Under the pieces are notes generated by a model. It was not told where the DNA came from, searched no databases, and worked only from the letters and a program-made list of their open reading frames with translations. A DNA stretch of 57,148 nt from Verrucomicrobiia bacterium (GTDB taxonomy: Bacteria; Omnitrophota; Omnitrophia; Omnitrophales; Aquincolibacteriaceae): contig DATJFP010000078.1 in assembly GCA_035495615.1 (NCBI GenBank), positions 1 to 57,148 of the forward strand, in the 5' to 3' direction. Below are positions 16,444 to 23,494 of the stretch, piece after piece (positions within the stretch are counted from its first letter, which is position 1; each line of letters opens with the position of its first letter). The position numbers and the translations under genes are program-made.

Positions 16444-17306
16444 GAAAGACTTTCCCTTTTTGTTGTTTCCAAAACTTCCAGGGCCGCCTGCCTGACTTTC
16501 AGGCTGGAGTCCGATTTGGAAAGTTCTTCAAGTATCGGCATTGCGTCCGCGCGCTTAAGAAGTCCGAGGCCTTTGACCGCGTTGACCATGACTTCCTCGA
16601 CCTTGTCCGCGGGAATTTCCATCGCCGCCAGGGTGCTGCGGTCGGTCATCTTCACCAGCTCGGCGTATCCCGCGTCATTTCCCAGCCTCGCAAGAGCAAG
16701 GGCCGCGTTCCAGCGCACGTCCCGCGATTCGTCGTCAACCAGCGGAAGAAGCGCCGGGACCGATTGAGGATCGCCGAGCGCGCCCAGCACGTACGACGCC
16801 ATTTTCTTCAGGTCTTCCTGCGGCGAAGCCAGGAAGGGCTCGATATCTTTGCGCGCCGGCAGGTATTGTTTCTGCCCCAAGCCCCAGAGGAGATAAAGCT
16901 GGACCTCCTCCTCGGTTTCTTCCTTCAAGGCCTCGTAGAGGGCCGCGCCCGCTTCTTCGCTTTCAAAACGGCTGAGCGCGATCGCCATGTAAGAACGGGT
17001 GCGCGCATCGTAACCCGCGCGGTCTTTCAGGACGTGGATTACTTCCTTCATGACGGCGCCGGACCGGATCATGGCCGGATCGCGGTTCAATTCGTTCGAA
17101 AGCTCGAAGGCCTTCTGCCAGCGCTTGCTTGGAGATCCCGTTTTGATGGCCGTGATCAGTGATTCCGGAGTTTCGGTCTCTCGCGTCAGCAAAACGACCG
17201 TGCAGAGGAGGACCGCCATTCCCACGGCGATCAAAAGAGGAAAGACAAAGAGCCCGTAAAATAATTTTCTTCCAGAATTCGGAACGGATGTTTGCGAATC
17301 TATCAT
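16440..17306 (-). CDS. membrane-anchored HEAT-repeat protein in the bc-complex operon
   Basis: 288 residues. One N-terminal membrane helix (LFYGLFVFPLLIAVGMAVLLCTVVLL, about 15-40, shown in parts: LFYGLFVFPLL then IAVGMAVLLC) is followed by about six HEAT/PBS-lyase-type helical repeats, such as MASYVLGALGDPQSVPALLP and VRWNAALALARLGNDAGYAE. No catalytic motif is seen. It overlaps the Rieske start by 4 bases and lies between the haem-attachment genes and the complex genes, so a role in assembling or holding the complex is a fair guess. No Shine-Dalgarno is clear at ATG 17306. Confidence 0.8.
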   Translation of the reverse strand: MIDSQTSVPNSGRKLFYGLFVFPLLIAVGMAVLLCTVVLLTRETETPESLITAIKTGSPSKRWQKAFELSNELNRDPAMIRSGAVMKEVIHVLKDRAGYDARTRSYMAIALSRFESEEAGAALYEALKEETEEEVQLYLLWGLGQKQYLPARKDIEPFLASPQEDLKKMASYVLGALGDPQSVPALLPLVDDESRDVRWNAALALARLGNDAGYAELVKMTDRSTLAAMEIPADKVEEVMVNAVKGLGLLKRADAMPILEELSKSDSSLKVRQAALEVLETTKRESLS

Positions 17307-17377
17307 TTTTTTAAACGGGAATCAATCGTTTGATAACAAATCATGGCATTTGAAAGCATGCCGGAGCCATCTTAACG

Positions 17378-19147
17378 TCAAAGAGCGCTCGCCGCCAGCG
17401 CCTTTTTGGAAGAATTTTTTTTGTATTTCCAGGCCAGTCCGCCCAGAAGCGCGAGATCCGCGGCAATGCCCGCCAAAACATAGATAATTCCCCCGCCGCC
17501 GAAGCCGTAGCTGTGAAGGCCCGCGCCGAGCACGAAGTTCACGCCGTACCAGGCCATGAGCACGCCGAGGAAGGCAAAACAGGAACCCAGCGCAATGCCG
17601 AAATTCCCGGCCCAGCCCGCGAAGCGCGCGTGCAGCACCACGAGATAGCCGAGCAGCGCGATGAGCGCCCAGGTTTCTTTCGGATCCCATCCCCAGAACC
17701 GGCCCCACGAATAATTGGCCCAAACGCCGCCGAGGATCGTACCCGCCGCGAGAAGCACGACGCCGACTTGGAGCGTGCGATAGAGGTATTGCGATAACCG
17801 GCGCTGCTTTTCCACGTTTTCGGGAGAAAAAGCAAAAGTGGTCACGGTGCCGTGCCCGAGCGCCCAGGCCAGGAGAAAAGCACCGTAGCTCATGGTGATC
17901 GTGAGCACGTGAATCGTCAGCCACATGTTGTTGCGCAGAACGGGGACGAGCGGCGAAATAGCGGGGTTGAGCGCCACGGGAAAAGACTGCGCGAGAAGCA
18001 GCGCAAAGCCCGCCACCACGGCCGCGCTGTTACGGATCACCAGATTTTTGTAAAAAAAGTAGAGAATGAGCGAAATAAAGGCCGCGGCCCAGGACACCCA
18101 GATCATGGACTCGTACATATTCGTGACCGGAGGCCTTCCGGCCACCATGCAGCGCAGCACAAATCCGAAAGTATGAATCGAGAAGGCCGCGGCGAAAAGG
18201 CCGAGCCCGGCATACGTCAGCGCGTTCACAGCGGCCGAAGGCCGCTCCACGCCGTAGGAACCTTTTCTCCGGACCGCGGCGCCGGCAAGCGAGACAATCA
18301 GGCTGAGGAAATAAAACATCCACGCCAGGTGGAACGGGCGCAGCCGGAGGTAGGTGATTTCTTTTCCTAATACGGATTTATCCAGGCGTATGCCGCGCGA
18401 CTCGAACAAGGCGCCCAGCGACTGGGAAAAAGCTTCGGCGGTCCCGGCCGAGACCGCAGCGCCGGAATCCTGGGCGTCCCGGATTTCCTTTAATAAGGCG
18501 GCCGTAGCCCCGGTGAGGCGCTCGGAAAGTTCGGGCGAAAAAAACTGCCCCAGGATTTCCTGGCCCTGCACGGAAACAAACGATTGGACGGGCAGCCAGC
18601 CCGCGCGCGGATCTTCGGGATGCGCGACAAAGCCGGGCACTGCGTCCTGCGCGATATTTTCGAAAAAGACGGCGCGTTCATAAAGCTCGAGACGCTTTTT
18701 TTCCAGGACCGTGAGCTTGTCCTTCCGTTCGCGCTTCATCGCGGCTTCTTTGACGAGCTGTGTGAAAGGCCCGTGCTGCAGCACGACTTCGGCCGAGATG
18801 CGGTTGTTGACGAGCATGAGGCCGAATTCTTTGCGCAGCGCATGGTACGAAACCGGGATGATCGGCCGCGAAGCCCACGCCTCGCCCGCGGACATCCATT
18901 CCCAGACCAGCGCCGTGGGCGCCTCGCCGCCGAATTTTTGCCTGCCCGTCACGTAGAGAACCGCTTCCTGGGCAAAACTCTGGAAAGGCTTCACGCGCCC
19001 GCCCTGCTGCACCGGAATTTCTTCCAGGATTTTCAGCACACCGCGCGAGAAAGCGGCGCCGCCCTTCGCGGGCTCGGCGGCTTTCGCGGCAGGCAGGAAG
19101 GCTGCACTCAAAAAAATGGCGAGGATGGCGGCAAAATTTTTCTTCAT
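17378..19147 (-). CDS. ccsA: CcsA-type cytochrome c synthase subunit (System II) with long N-terminal periplasmic domain
   Basis: 589 residues from ATG 19147, where a signal-like segment begins (MKKNFAAILAIFLSAAFLP). Extra upstream codons to 19204 lie in the ResB gene. Residues about 25-295 are soluble and Ala/Glu-rich. From about 300 there are eight or so helices. The Trp-rich haem-handling motif WGRFWGWDPKETWALIALLG (about residues 475-495) is diagnostic of the CcmC/CcmF/CcsA family. Plain CcsA is about 300-350 residues, so a periplasmic domain of some 270 residues is fused in front. Together with ResB it moves haem across the membrane and attaches it to CxxCH, needed by the eight-haem cytochrome downstream. 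The start is one base after the ResB stop. Confidence 0.92.
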   Translation of the reverse strand: MKKNFAAILAIFLSAAFLPAAKAAEPAKGGAAFSRGVLKILEEIPVQQGGRVKPFQSFAQEAVLYVTGRQKFGGEAPTALVWEWMSAGEAWASRPIIPVSYHALRKEFGLMLVNNRISAEVVLQHGPFTQLVKEAAMKRERKDKLTVLEKKRLELYERAVFFENIAQDAVPGFVAHPEDPRAGWLPVQSFVSVQGQEILGQFFSPELSERLTGATAALLKEIRDAQDSGAAVSAGTAEAFSQSLGALFESRGIRLDKSVLGKEITYLRLRPFHLAWMFYFLSLIVSLAGAAVRRKGSYGVERPSAAVNALTYAGLGLFAAAFSIHTFGFVLRCMVAGRPPVTNMYESMIWVSWAAAFISLILYFFYKNLVIRNSAAVVAGFALLLAQSFPVALNPAISPLVPVLRNNMWLTIHVLTITMSYGAFLLAWALGHGTVTTFAFSPENVEKQRRLSQYLYRTLQVGVVLLAAGTILGGVWANYSWGRFWGWDPKETWALIALLGYLVVLHARFAGWAGNFGIALGSCFAFLGVLMAWYGVNFVLGAGLHSYGFGGGGIIYVLAGIAADLALLGGLAWKYKKNSSKKALAASAL

Positions 19148-19148
19148 G

Positions 19149-20960
19149 TCAGGAACTTTTCGTTTGATACAGCTTGCGCATGGAAAACATCGTGATGATA
19201 CCACCGATCATGATAACCGCGCCGAGGTATTTCACGGCAACGCCGGGATCTTTTCCGACGGCAAAAACCGAAACCTCGGGCTGGCCCTCGGCCAGGCTGT
19301 AGGCGGCCTGATAGATTTTATAGCCCTGGTATTCCAGCGGCTTGTTCATGGAAATCGTGGTGTCGCGCACAACGCCGCGCATGTCGTCTTTCATGGTCAC
19401 ATCGCTCGAAAAGCTGGCGGGCTGGTTGGTGCCGGGATCGTTCTCGATTTTGAAATCGCGCAGCTCGACCTTGAAGCCGAGCGGAATTCTCTTCTGTCCG
19501 TAAACGAGATCGTAGGGAAATTGGCCGAGCGTGATCTTCTGGCGCACGCCCTGTTCCAGCCAGAGTGTCTGCGTCTCGCCCCCCGCGGAGATTTCGACCT
19601 GCACGGCGGAGGTCAAATCTTCAGCCTCGGAGTTGCTGGGCTGGGGCTCGAAAGCTTTGACAACGGCGGCGTGAGGATAAAATTCATCCACGGTGAATTT
19701 CAAATCCATCCAGCCCGTTTCCACGTCCTGGCCCAAAGGCACGGCATCGGAACGCATTTCGGTTCCTTTGCTCACCTGGTACATCAGGCCCTTTTCCGCG
19801 TCCATGGCAAAACGCAGTTCGTTGTTCGGCGCTTCGGCGTCAGGCAGCCGGTAATAAACTTTCACGCCCGCGGCGCTGGGCTTCATGCCGTGCACCGTGG
19901 GAAAATCGGGAAAACGGGCAAATACCGTATGATTTTCCCGCAAGCCTTCTCCTTCGAGGAGAAATTCGACGGCCGGGTTCGTGGCTTTGTCCTTTTCTTC
20001 CGGCTGGTCCACGAGATCGCGCCCGACGACCATGGCGTTTTTCAAAACGCGGCGGAACGTCACCTGGTACGGCGTTCCGGCAAGCGGCTGGGTCTGAGGA
20101 ATCACCAGCTCTTCCGGCACGGGCAGAAAAACGGAAGGATGGTTTTGAAACGCGAATTCAAGGGTTCCGGCCGCGGAGGGCTTTTCTACGCTTTCCTTTA
20201 ATAAGGGGCCGGAGAAGATCAGCTTGGCCGGACCGGCCGAAACGCTCTGGCGCTGAGGGTCGTTTTCCACGAGCCACTGGGACTGATTGACGAAAGAATT
20301 GTGAAGCGTGACCTTCAGCGCCGCGGGCCCCGCTTCCGCTTTTTGAAGGGTTTCGTGGACGCGCGCTTTCGGGTACAGCTCCCGCATCCGGAGTTCAAAG
20401 GGCGCGTCGCGCAGCGCCAGCTTCTGATTTCCTTTCCAGGGAAAGGCCTTGGGAGGGACCTTCACGATCCAGTCCCGCCTGAGGTTCTGGGAGAAAATAT
20501 AAACTAACGGTTCGGAAAGCGTGATCGCGGAGCCCGTCTCGCCTTCCGCGATCGGCATTTGGCCGTCCACCATGAAATGCCGCGAGAGAAACGCGCCTGT
20601 CAGGATGGTGATGATGCCGAGGTGCGTGACCACGAATCCGATGTGTTTTTTCTTCCACGGGAGCCGGTCCAGCGTCGCGGCCAGGACATTAACGCCCAAG
20701 CAAAACAAGATCACGCCAAACCACCACGTATCATAGACCAGGATTTTCGCGGCCTCGGCGCCGTGGAGGGATTCCACAATCGTGCCAGCGGCCAGCACCG
20801 TCATGAGCGATGCCAGGACAAAGATCGCCAGCTTCAGGGAAGCAAAGAAGCGGAAAAGTTTTTCCAAGAAGACCGGGGCCCGCTTCTGCGCCGGAGCGGC
20901 GGTTTTGGCGGCATCCGATGGAGCGGCTTCAGCAAACATCCACTGGTTTGGAACTTTCAC
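19149..20960 (-). CDS. resB: ResB/Ccs1-type cytochrome c biogenesis protein (System II)
   Basis: 603 residues from GTG 20960 (GAGG 4 bases upstream); ATG 20939 is an alternative start. A Lys/Ala-rich head is followed by helices at about 42-62, 82-100 and 108-128. A large periplasmic domain of beta strands occupies about 140-560 (for example VKVYYRLPDAE, GYKIYQAAYSLAEGQPEVSV), and a last helix lies near 572-592 (YLGAVIMIGGIITMF). THLGIITILTGAFLSRHF holds a conserved His. This matches ResB, the partner of CcsA in the System II haem lyase. It is the first gene of the respiratory block, so haem-attachment proteins would be made before the cytochromes on the same message. Confidence 0.9.
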   Translation of the reverse strand: MKVPNQWMFAEAAPSDAAKTAAPAQKRAPVFLEKLFRFFASLKLAIFVLASLMTVLAAGTIVESLHGAEAAKILVYDTWWFGVILFCLGVNVLAATLDRLPWKKKHIGFVVTHLGIITILTGAFLSRHFMVDGQMPIAEGETGSAITLSEPLVYIFSQNLRRDWIVKVPPKAFPWKGNQKLALRDAPFELRMRELYPKARVHETLQKAEAGPAALKVTLHNSFVNQSQWLVENDPQRQSVSAGPAKLIFSGPLLKESVEKPSAAGTLEFAFQNHPSVFLPVPEELVIPQTQPLAGTPYQVTFRRVLKNAMVVGRDLVDQPEEKDKATNPAVEFLLEGEGLRENHTVFARFPDFPTVHGMKPSAAGVKVYYRLPDAEAPNNELRFAMDAEKGLMYQVSKGTEMRSDAVPLGQDVETGWMDLKFTVDEFYPHAAVVKAFEPQPSNSEAEDLTSAVQVEISAGGETQTLWLEQGVRQKITLGQFPYDLVYGQKRIPLGFKVELRDFKIENDPGTNQPASFSSDVTMKDDMRGVVRDTTISMNKPLEYQGYKIYQAAYSLAEGQPEVSVFAVGKDPGVAVKYLGAVIMIGGIITMFSMRKLYQTKSS

Positions 20961-21089
20961 GAGGCCTCGGTCTTATAGTATTCCCATGCCGAATGGAGCG
21001 GATGGCGATGGGGGCAGCCTAAGCTGCGAAATCGCGGGGGATTCCCGGATTTTCTGAGGAAAAGACCTTTCCAGTATAGGGGGTTTTTT

Positions 21090-21446
21090 CTAATTGCGGA
21101 AGAACATTTTGATCGCCACGAGCGCCAGAAATACGGCGAAAAGCCGGCGCAGGAGAAGCGAGCTGAGCTTCAGAGAAAGACCCGCGCCGATCCAGGCTCC
21201 AATGATGGCAAAGGCCGCGACCATGAGCGCTGCCTTCCAGTTCACATGTCCTGAAGCCGCGAAACGCGTGAGCCCGGAAAAAGCGGTGGGCAGGATCACG
21301 GCGAGCGAAGTCCCGATCGCCAAATGAACATCGAAGTGAAGCAGGAAGACCAGCAGCGGTACAAAAATGAGTCCACCGCCCACGCCGAAAAGGCCGCTGC
21401 AGATTCCGCCGAACGCTCCGATCAGCGCCAGCCACAGCCACGTCAT
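21090..21446 (-). CDS. TauE/SafE-family membrane protein, half-length
   Basis: 118 residues with about four helices. The start IGAFGGICSGLFGVGGGLIFVP carries the G-x-F-G-V-G-G-G-x-(I/L) motif of the TauE/SafE (DUF81) permease family. Usual members have two such halves in about 250 residues; this one has a single half and would have to dimerise. AGGAGC precedes ATG 21446. It lies 12 bases after the RNase HI stop, so both genes are probably co-transcribed. The family exports sulfite or sulfo-compounds; the substrate here is unknown. Confidence 0.85.
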   Translation of the reverse strand: MTWLWLALIGAFGGICSGLFGVGGGLIFVPLLVFLLHFDVHLAIGTSLAVILPTAFSGLTRFAASGHVNWKAALMVAAFAIIGAWIGAGLSLKLSSLLLRRLFAVFLALVAIKMFFRN

Positions 21447-21458
21447 AGCCGCTCCTGT

Positions 21459-21929
21459 TTAAAAATTAAACCCGCCCTGAGGATTTTGTTTTTTGAAGGG
21501 CTTGAGGTCTGGAAATGAGGCGGCCTCGTCGAGCGCCTGGTTCACGAGCCTGTCCACGTAACGGATTTTTTCGTGCGTGCGCGGGACGTGACGGAACGAT
21601 ATTTTGCGGAAGCGCGTCATCTTTTCTTTCGCCTTCAGGAAAAGCTCGAGGATGTGCGGCGTTTTCACGCGGTATTCGCCGCAGATCTGTTTGGCCACCA
21701 GCTCGCTGTCGACGTAATATTCGACGTCCTGGATGCCATGGGCCGCGGCCATGTCCAGGCCGGTCAGGACGGCCGTGTATTCGGCGACGTTGTTGGTGGT
21801 ATTACCGATGACCTCTTTATGGTCTTCGATCATCTCCCCTTTCGGATCGCAGAGAAGGACACCGATCGCGGCCGGGCCGGGATTGCCGCGGGCGCCGCCG
21901 TCGGAATAAATTTTGTAGGCCGTAGACAT
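21459..21929 (-). CDS. rnhA: ribonuclease HI-like protein
   Basis: 156 residues from ATG 21929; the longer frame to 22028 adds a hydrophobic stretch with no family match. The RNase H fold shows YSDGGARGNPGPAAIG with the first catalytic Asp, TTNNVAEYTAVLTGL with the catalytic Glu, VDSELVAKQI with the second Asp, and a final Asp in the RYVDRLVNQALD region. The layout (no basic protrusion helix) is like short bacterial and archaeal type RNase HI. It cleaves the RNA strand of RNA-DNA hybrids. The tail FKKQNPQGGFNF is unremarkable. It is followed by the TauE/SafE half-permease. Confidence 0.88.
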   Translation of the reverse strand: MSTAYKIYSDGGARGNPGPAAIGVLLCDPKGEMIEDHKEVIGNTTNNVAEYTAVLTGLDMAAAHGIQDVEYYVDSELVAKQICGEYRVKTPHILELFLKAKEKMTRFRKISFRHVPRTHEKIRYVDRLVNQALDEAASFPDLKPFKKQNPQGGFNF

Positions 21930-22004
21930 GCGGGCAGTGTAGAGAGAAGCAAAAAGAGTGTCAAGAAAAGCAAGCGAGGCCATGAAAAATTGCGGCGGGA
22001 CCAG

Positions 22005-22053
22005 GCCGGAACGTCTTCGTTTCGGCACGGTTGCGAGGGCTCGAAGCCCTCGC
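22005..22053. repeat. two-hairpin palindromic element, copy 2 (intergenic)
   Basis: Hairpin 1 has arms GCCGGAACG (22005-22013) and CGTTTCGGC (22018-22026) with loop TCTT. Hairpin 2 has arms GCGAGGGCT (22033-22041) and AGCCCTCGC (22045-22053) with loop CGA. The same design (9-bp, 4-base loop, then 9-bp with CGA loop) occurs at 4601-4655. This copy lies between RNase HI and a small membrane protein gene. Confidence 0.7.
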
Positions 22054-22063
22054 TAACCAGAAG

Positions 22064-22113
22064 GATCGGGGGACCCTGAAGAGCCCTGGGAGGCCGTTTC
22101 AGGGTCCCCGATC
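22064..22113. repeat. long stem-loop downstream of small membrane protein gene
   Basis: Arms GATCGGGGGACCCTGAA (22064-22080) and TTCAGGGTCCCCGATC (22098-22113) pair over 16 bp with one bulged G, around a 17-base loop. It lies 18 bases after the stop of the minus-strand gene ending at 22132. No T-run follows, so it is a candidate 3' stabiliser, terminator or structured RNA. Confidence 0.6.
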
Positions 22114-22131
22114 GGACCGGTCAGATCCTTT

Positions 22132-22275
22132 TTAGTTGATCTTCACAAACCGGAGCAGGTACAAGAGCCCCAGAACCAGAAAAATCGGCATGAACGGAGT
22201 TAATGTTCCGCCATAGTGGAGCCCGATCGTGATTCCGATGAATAACCCTGCCACTAAATGATCATCGAATTTCAT
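22132..22275 (-). CDS. small membrane protein, 47 aa (paralogue of next gene)
   Basis: 47 residues from ATG 22275, with GGAGGG 7 bases upstream. Two hydrophobic segments (LVAGLFIGITIGLHYG and FMPIFLVLGLLYLLRF) are joined by a short turn and end in KIN. The neighbour at 22357-22500 codes for another 47-residue protein with the same pattern: Met, x, Phe/Leu, Asp near the start, L-x-x-G, I-G, G-L-x-Y, and P-I in helix 2. I know no family. The likely location is the inner membrane as a two-helix hairpin. Confidence 0.7.
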   Translation of the reverse strand: MKFDDHLVAGLFIGITIGLHYGGTLTPFMPIFLVLGLLYLLRFVKIN

Positions 22276-22356
22276 AAGCGTGCCCTCCATTCTGGACCCA
22301 CCAGCTCCCAGAGCCTTCTGTGGGATCCGCATTTAAAGACAAACTCGGTTACAGGA

Positions 22357-22500
22357 TCAGGTGTGACGCAGCGTCTTGACAATCATGAACACGGCTGCGA
22401 CTACGAGTATGGGCAGGTAGAGCGCGAGGCTCATGTAATATTTCAGCCCAAGAACCACACCTATCAAGATCCCCGTAGTCAACTTTGTATCTAGGTGCAT
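22357..22500 (-). CDS. small membrane protein, 47 aa (paralogue of previous gene)
   Basis: 47 residues from ATG 22500, with AAGGGG about 9 bases upstream; the ORF is short and easily missed. Two helices: LTTGILIGVVLGLKYYM and LYLPILVVAAVFMIVK, tail TLRHT. Aligning without gaps with the downstream 47-residue protein gives shared M-x-[FL]-D, L-x-x-G-[LI]-x-I-G, G-L-x-Y and P-I positions, so this is a tandem duplication that has diverged. It is 81 bases from its paralogue and probably in one message. Confidence 0.65.
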   Translation of the reverse strand: MHLDTKLTTGILIGVVLGLKYYMSLALYLPILVVAAVFMIVKTLRHT

Positions 22501-22690
22501 GCTACTCACCCCTTTCGCATCCCCCGGGATACCCAGGGTATAATGCCTCTCTAAGAATGAAAACGCGCGAAGCGGGTGATATTCTCAGGCTAAAAGAACC
22601 GTAACACACGTTTTATAGGACGTCAACGCGTTATCGGACTCATGCCTCGTAAGCGGCCAATATGGAATGAGTTAGGATGGCGAGAAAAAG

Positions 22691-23353
22691 CTATTTTCCG
22701 CCGGGTTTGACCTGTTCTTCGAGATCGTCGATCTCTTTTTGGAGGGCACGAATGCGATTCTTGAGAGCCTTGACGGGATCCGGCAAATCGCCGTGTTCGA
22801 GGTCGCATCCCCGGACTCTTTGGCCGTCTTTGCGGACGATTTCGGCCGGGACGCCGACCACCGTGCAGTTGTCCGGCACCGGACGGATGACCACCGAACC
22901 CGCGCCGACCTTCACGTTATTGCCGATTTTGATGCTTCCAAGGATTTTTGCGCCCGCGCCGACCACCACGTTGTCCCCCAGCGTGGGATGCCGCTTGCCG
23001 CGCTCGAGACCGGTACCGCCCAGCGTGACGCCCTGGTAAAGGGTCACGTTTTCCCCGATTTCCGAGGTTTCGCCGATGACCACGCCCATGCCGTGATCAA
23101 TAAAAATGCCGGGGCCGATTTTCGCACCGGGATGGATCTCGATGCCCGTCCAGAAGCGGGCGATCTGAGAAAACATCCTGGGAAAGAACGGAATGTGCAG
23201 GAGCTGCAGGAGATGCGTAAGCCGGTGGATCAGGACCGCATGGAACCCGGAATAAAGGAAAACCACTTCGAGAAAACCCACGGGCGTCCGGGCGGCCGGG
23301 TCCCTTTCGAAGCAGGCTTTGAAGTCTCTATAAATAGCGTAAAAGATATTCAT
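22691..23353 (-). CDS. cysE: serine O-acetyltransferase
   Basis: 220 residues. A short helical N-terminus ([18 protein letters not shown]) is followed by a left-handed beta-helix of hexapeptide repeats: [57 protein letters not shown]. The conserved pieces [18 protein letters not shown] and KRHPTLGD are those of CysE, which acetylates serine with acetyl-CoA to make O-acetylserine for cysteine synthesis. The N-terminal domain is shorter than in E. coli CysE (273 residues), as in many bacterial short forms. The C-terminus is a Lys/Glu-rich coiled coil ([20 protein letters not shown]). It lies 136 bases after the giant gene and is probably separately transcribed. Confidence 0.94.
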   Translation of the reverse strand: MNIFYAIYRDFKACFERDPAARTPVGFLEVVFLYSGFHAVLIHRLTHLLQLLHIPFFPRMFSQIARFWTGIEIHPGAKIGPGIFIDHGMGVVIGETSEIGENVTLYQGVTLGGTGLERGKRHPTLGDNVVVGAGAKILGSIKIGNNVKVGAGSVVIRPVPDNCTVVGVPAEIVRKDGQRVRGCDLEHGDLPDPVKALKNRIRALQKEIDDLEEQVKPGGK

Positions 23354-23408
23354 GGGCGGGCATTATTTCATAAATGGAAGGTGGAGTAAAGGGGCGGGGT
23401 CTACCGGG

Positions 23409-23494
23409 CAAGGTCCGCCTTGAGGGGATCTCATACCTGCGCCCCCGTGGCGCAGGTACGTAATGGGAGGGCCTCGATGGCCCTCTCCATTACG
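23409..23494. repeat. three successive stem-loops at the 3' end of the giant gene
   Basis: Hairpin a: CAAGG/CCTTG (23409-23422). Hairpin b: TACCTGCGCC (23434-23443) and GGCGCAGGTA (23449-23458), 10 bp perfect with loop CCCGT. Hairpin c: CGTAATGGGAGGGCC (23459-23473) with GGCCCTCTCCATTACG (23479-23494), 15 bp with one bulge. Hairpin c overlaps the stop codon of the 5,128-residue gene. None has a T-run. Confidence 0.6.

Noticed and set aside
22598-22626. Possible promoter TTGACG-17-TACGGT upstream of the 47-residue gene pair
   Set aside because: The -35 box is good, but the -10 box is poor and the leader would be about 95 bases; not strong enough to list as a feature.
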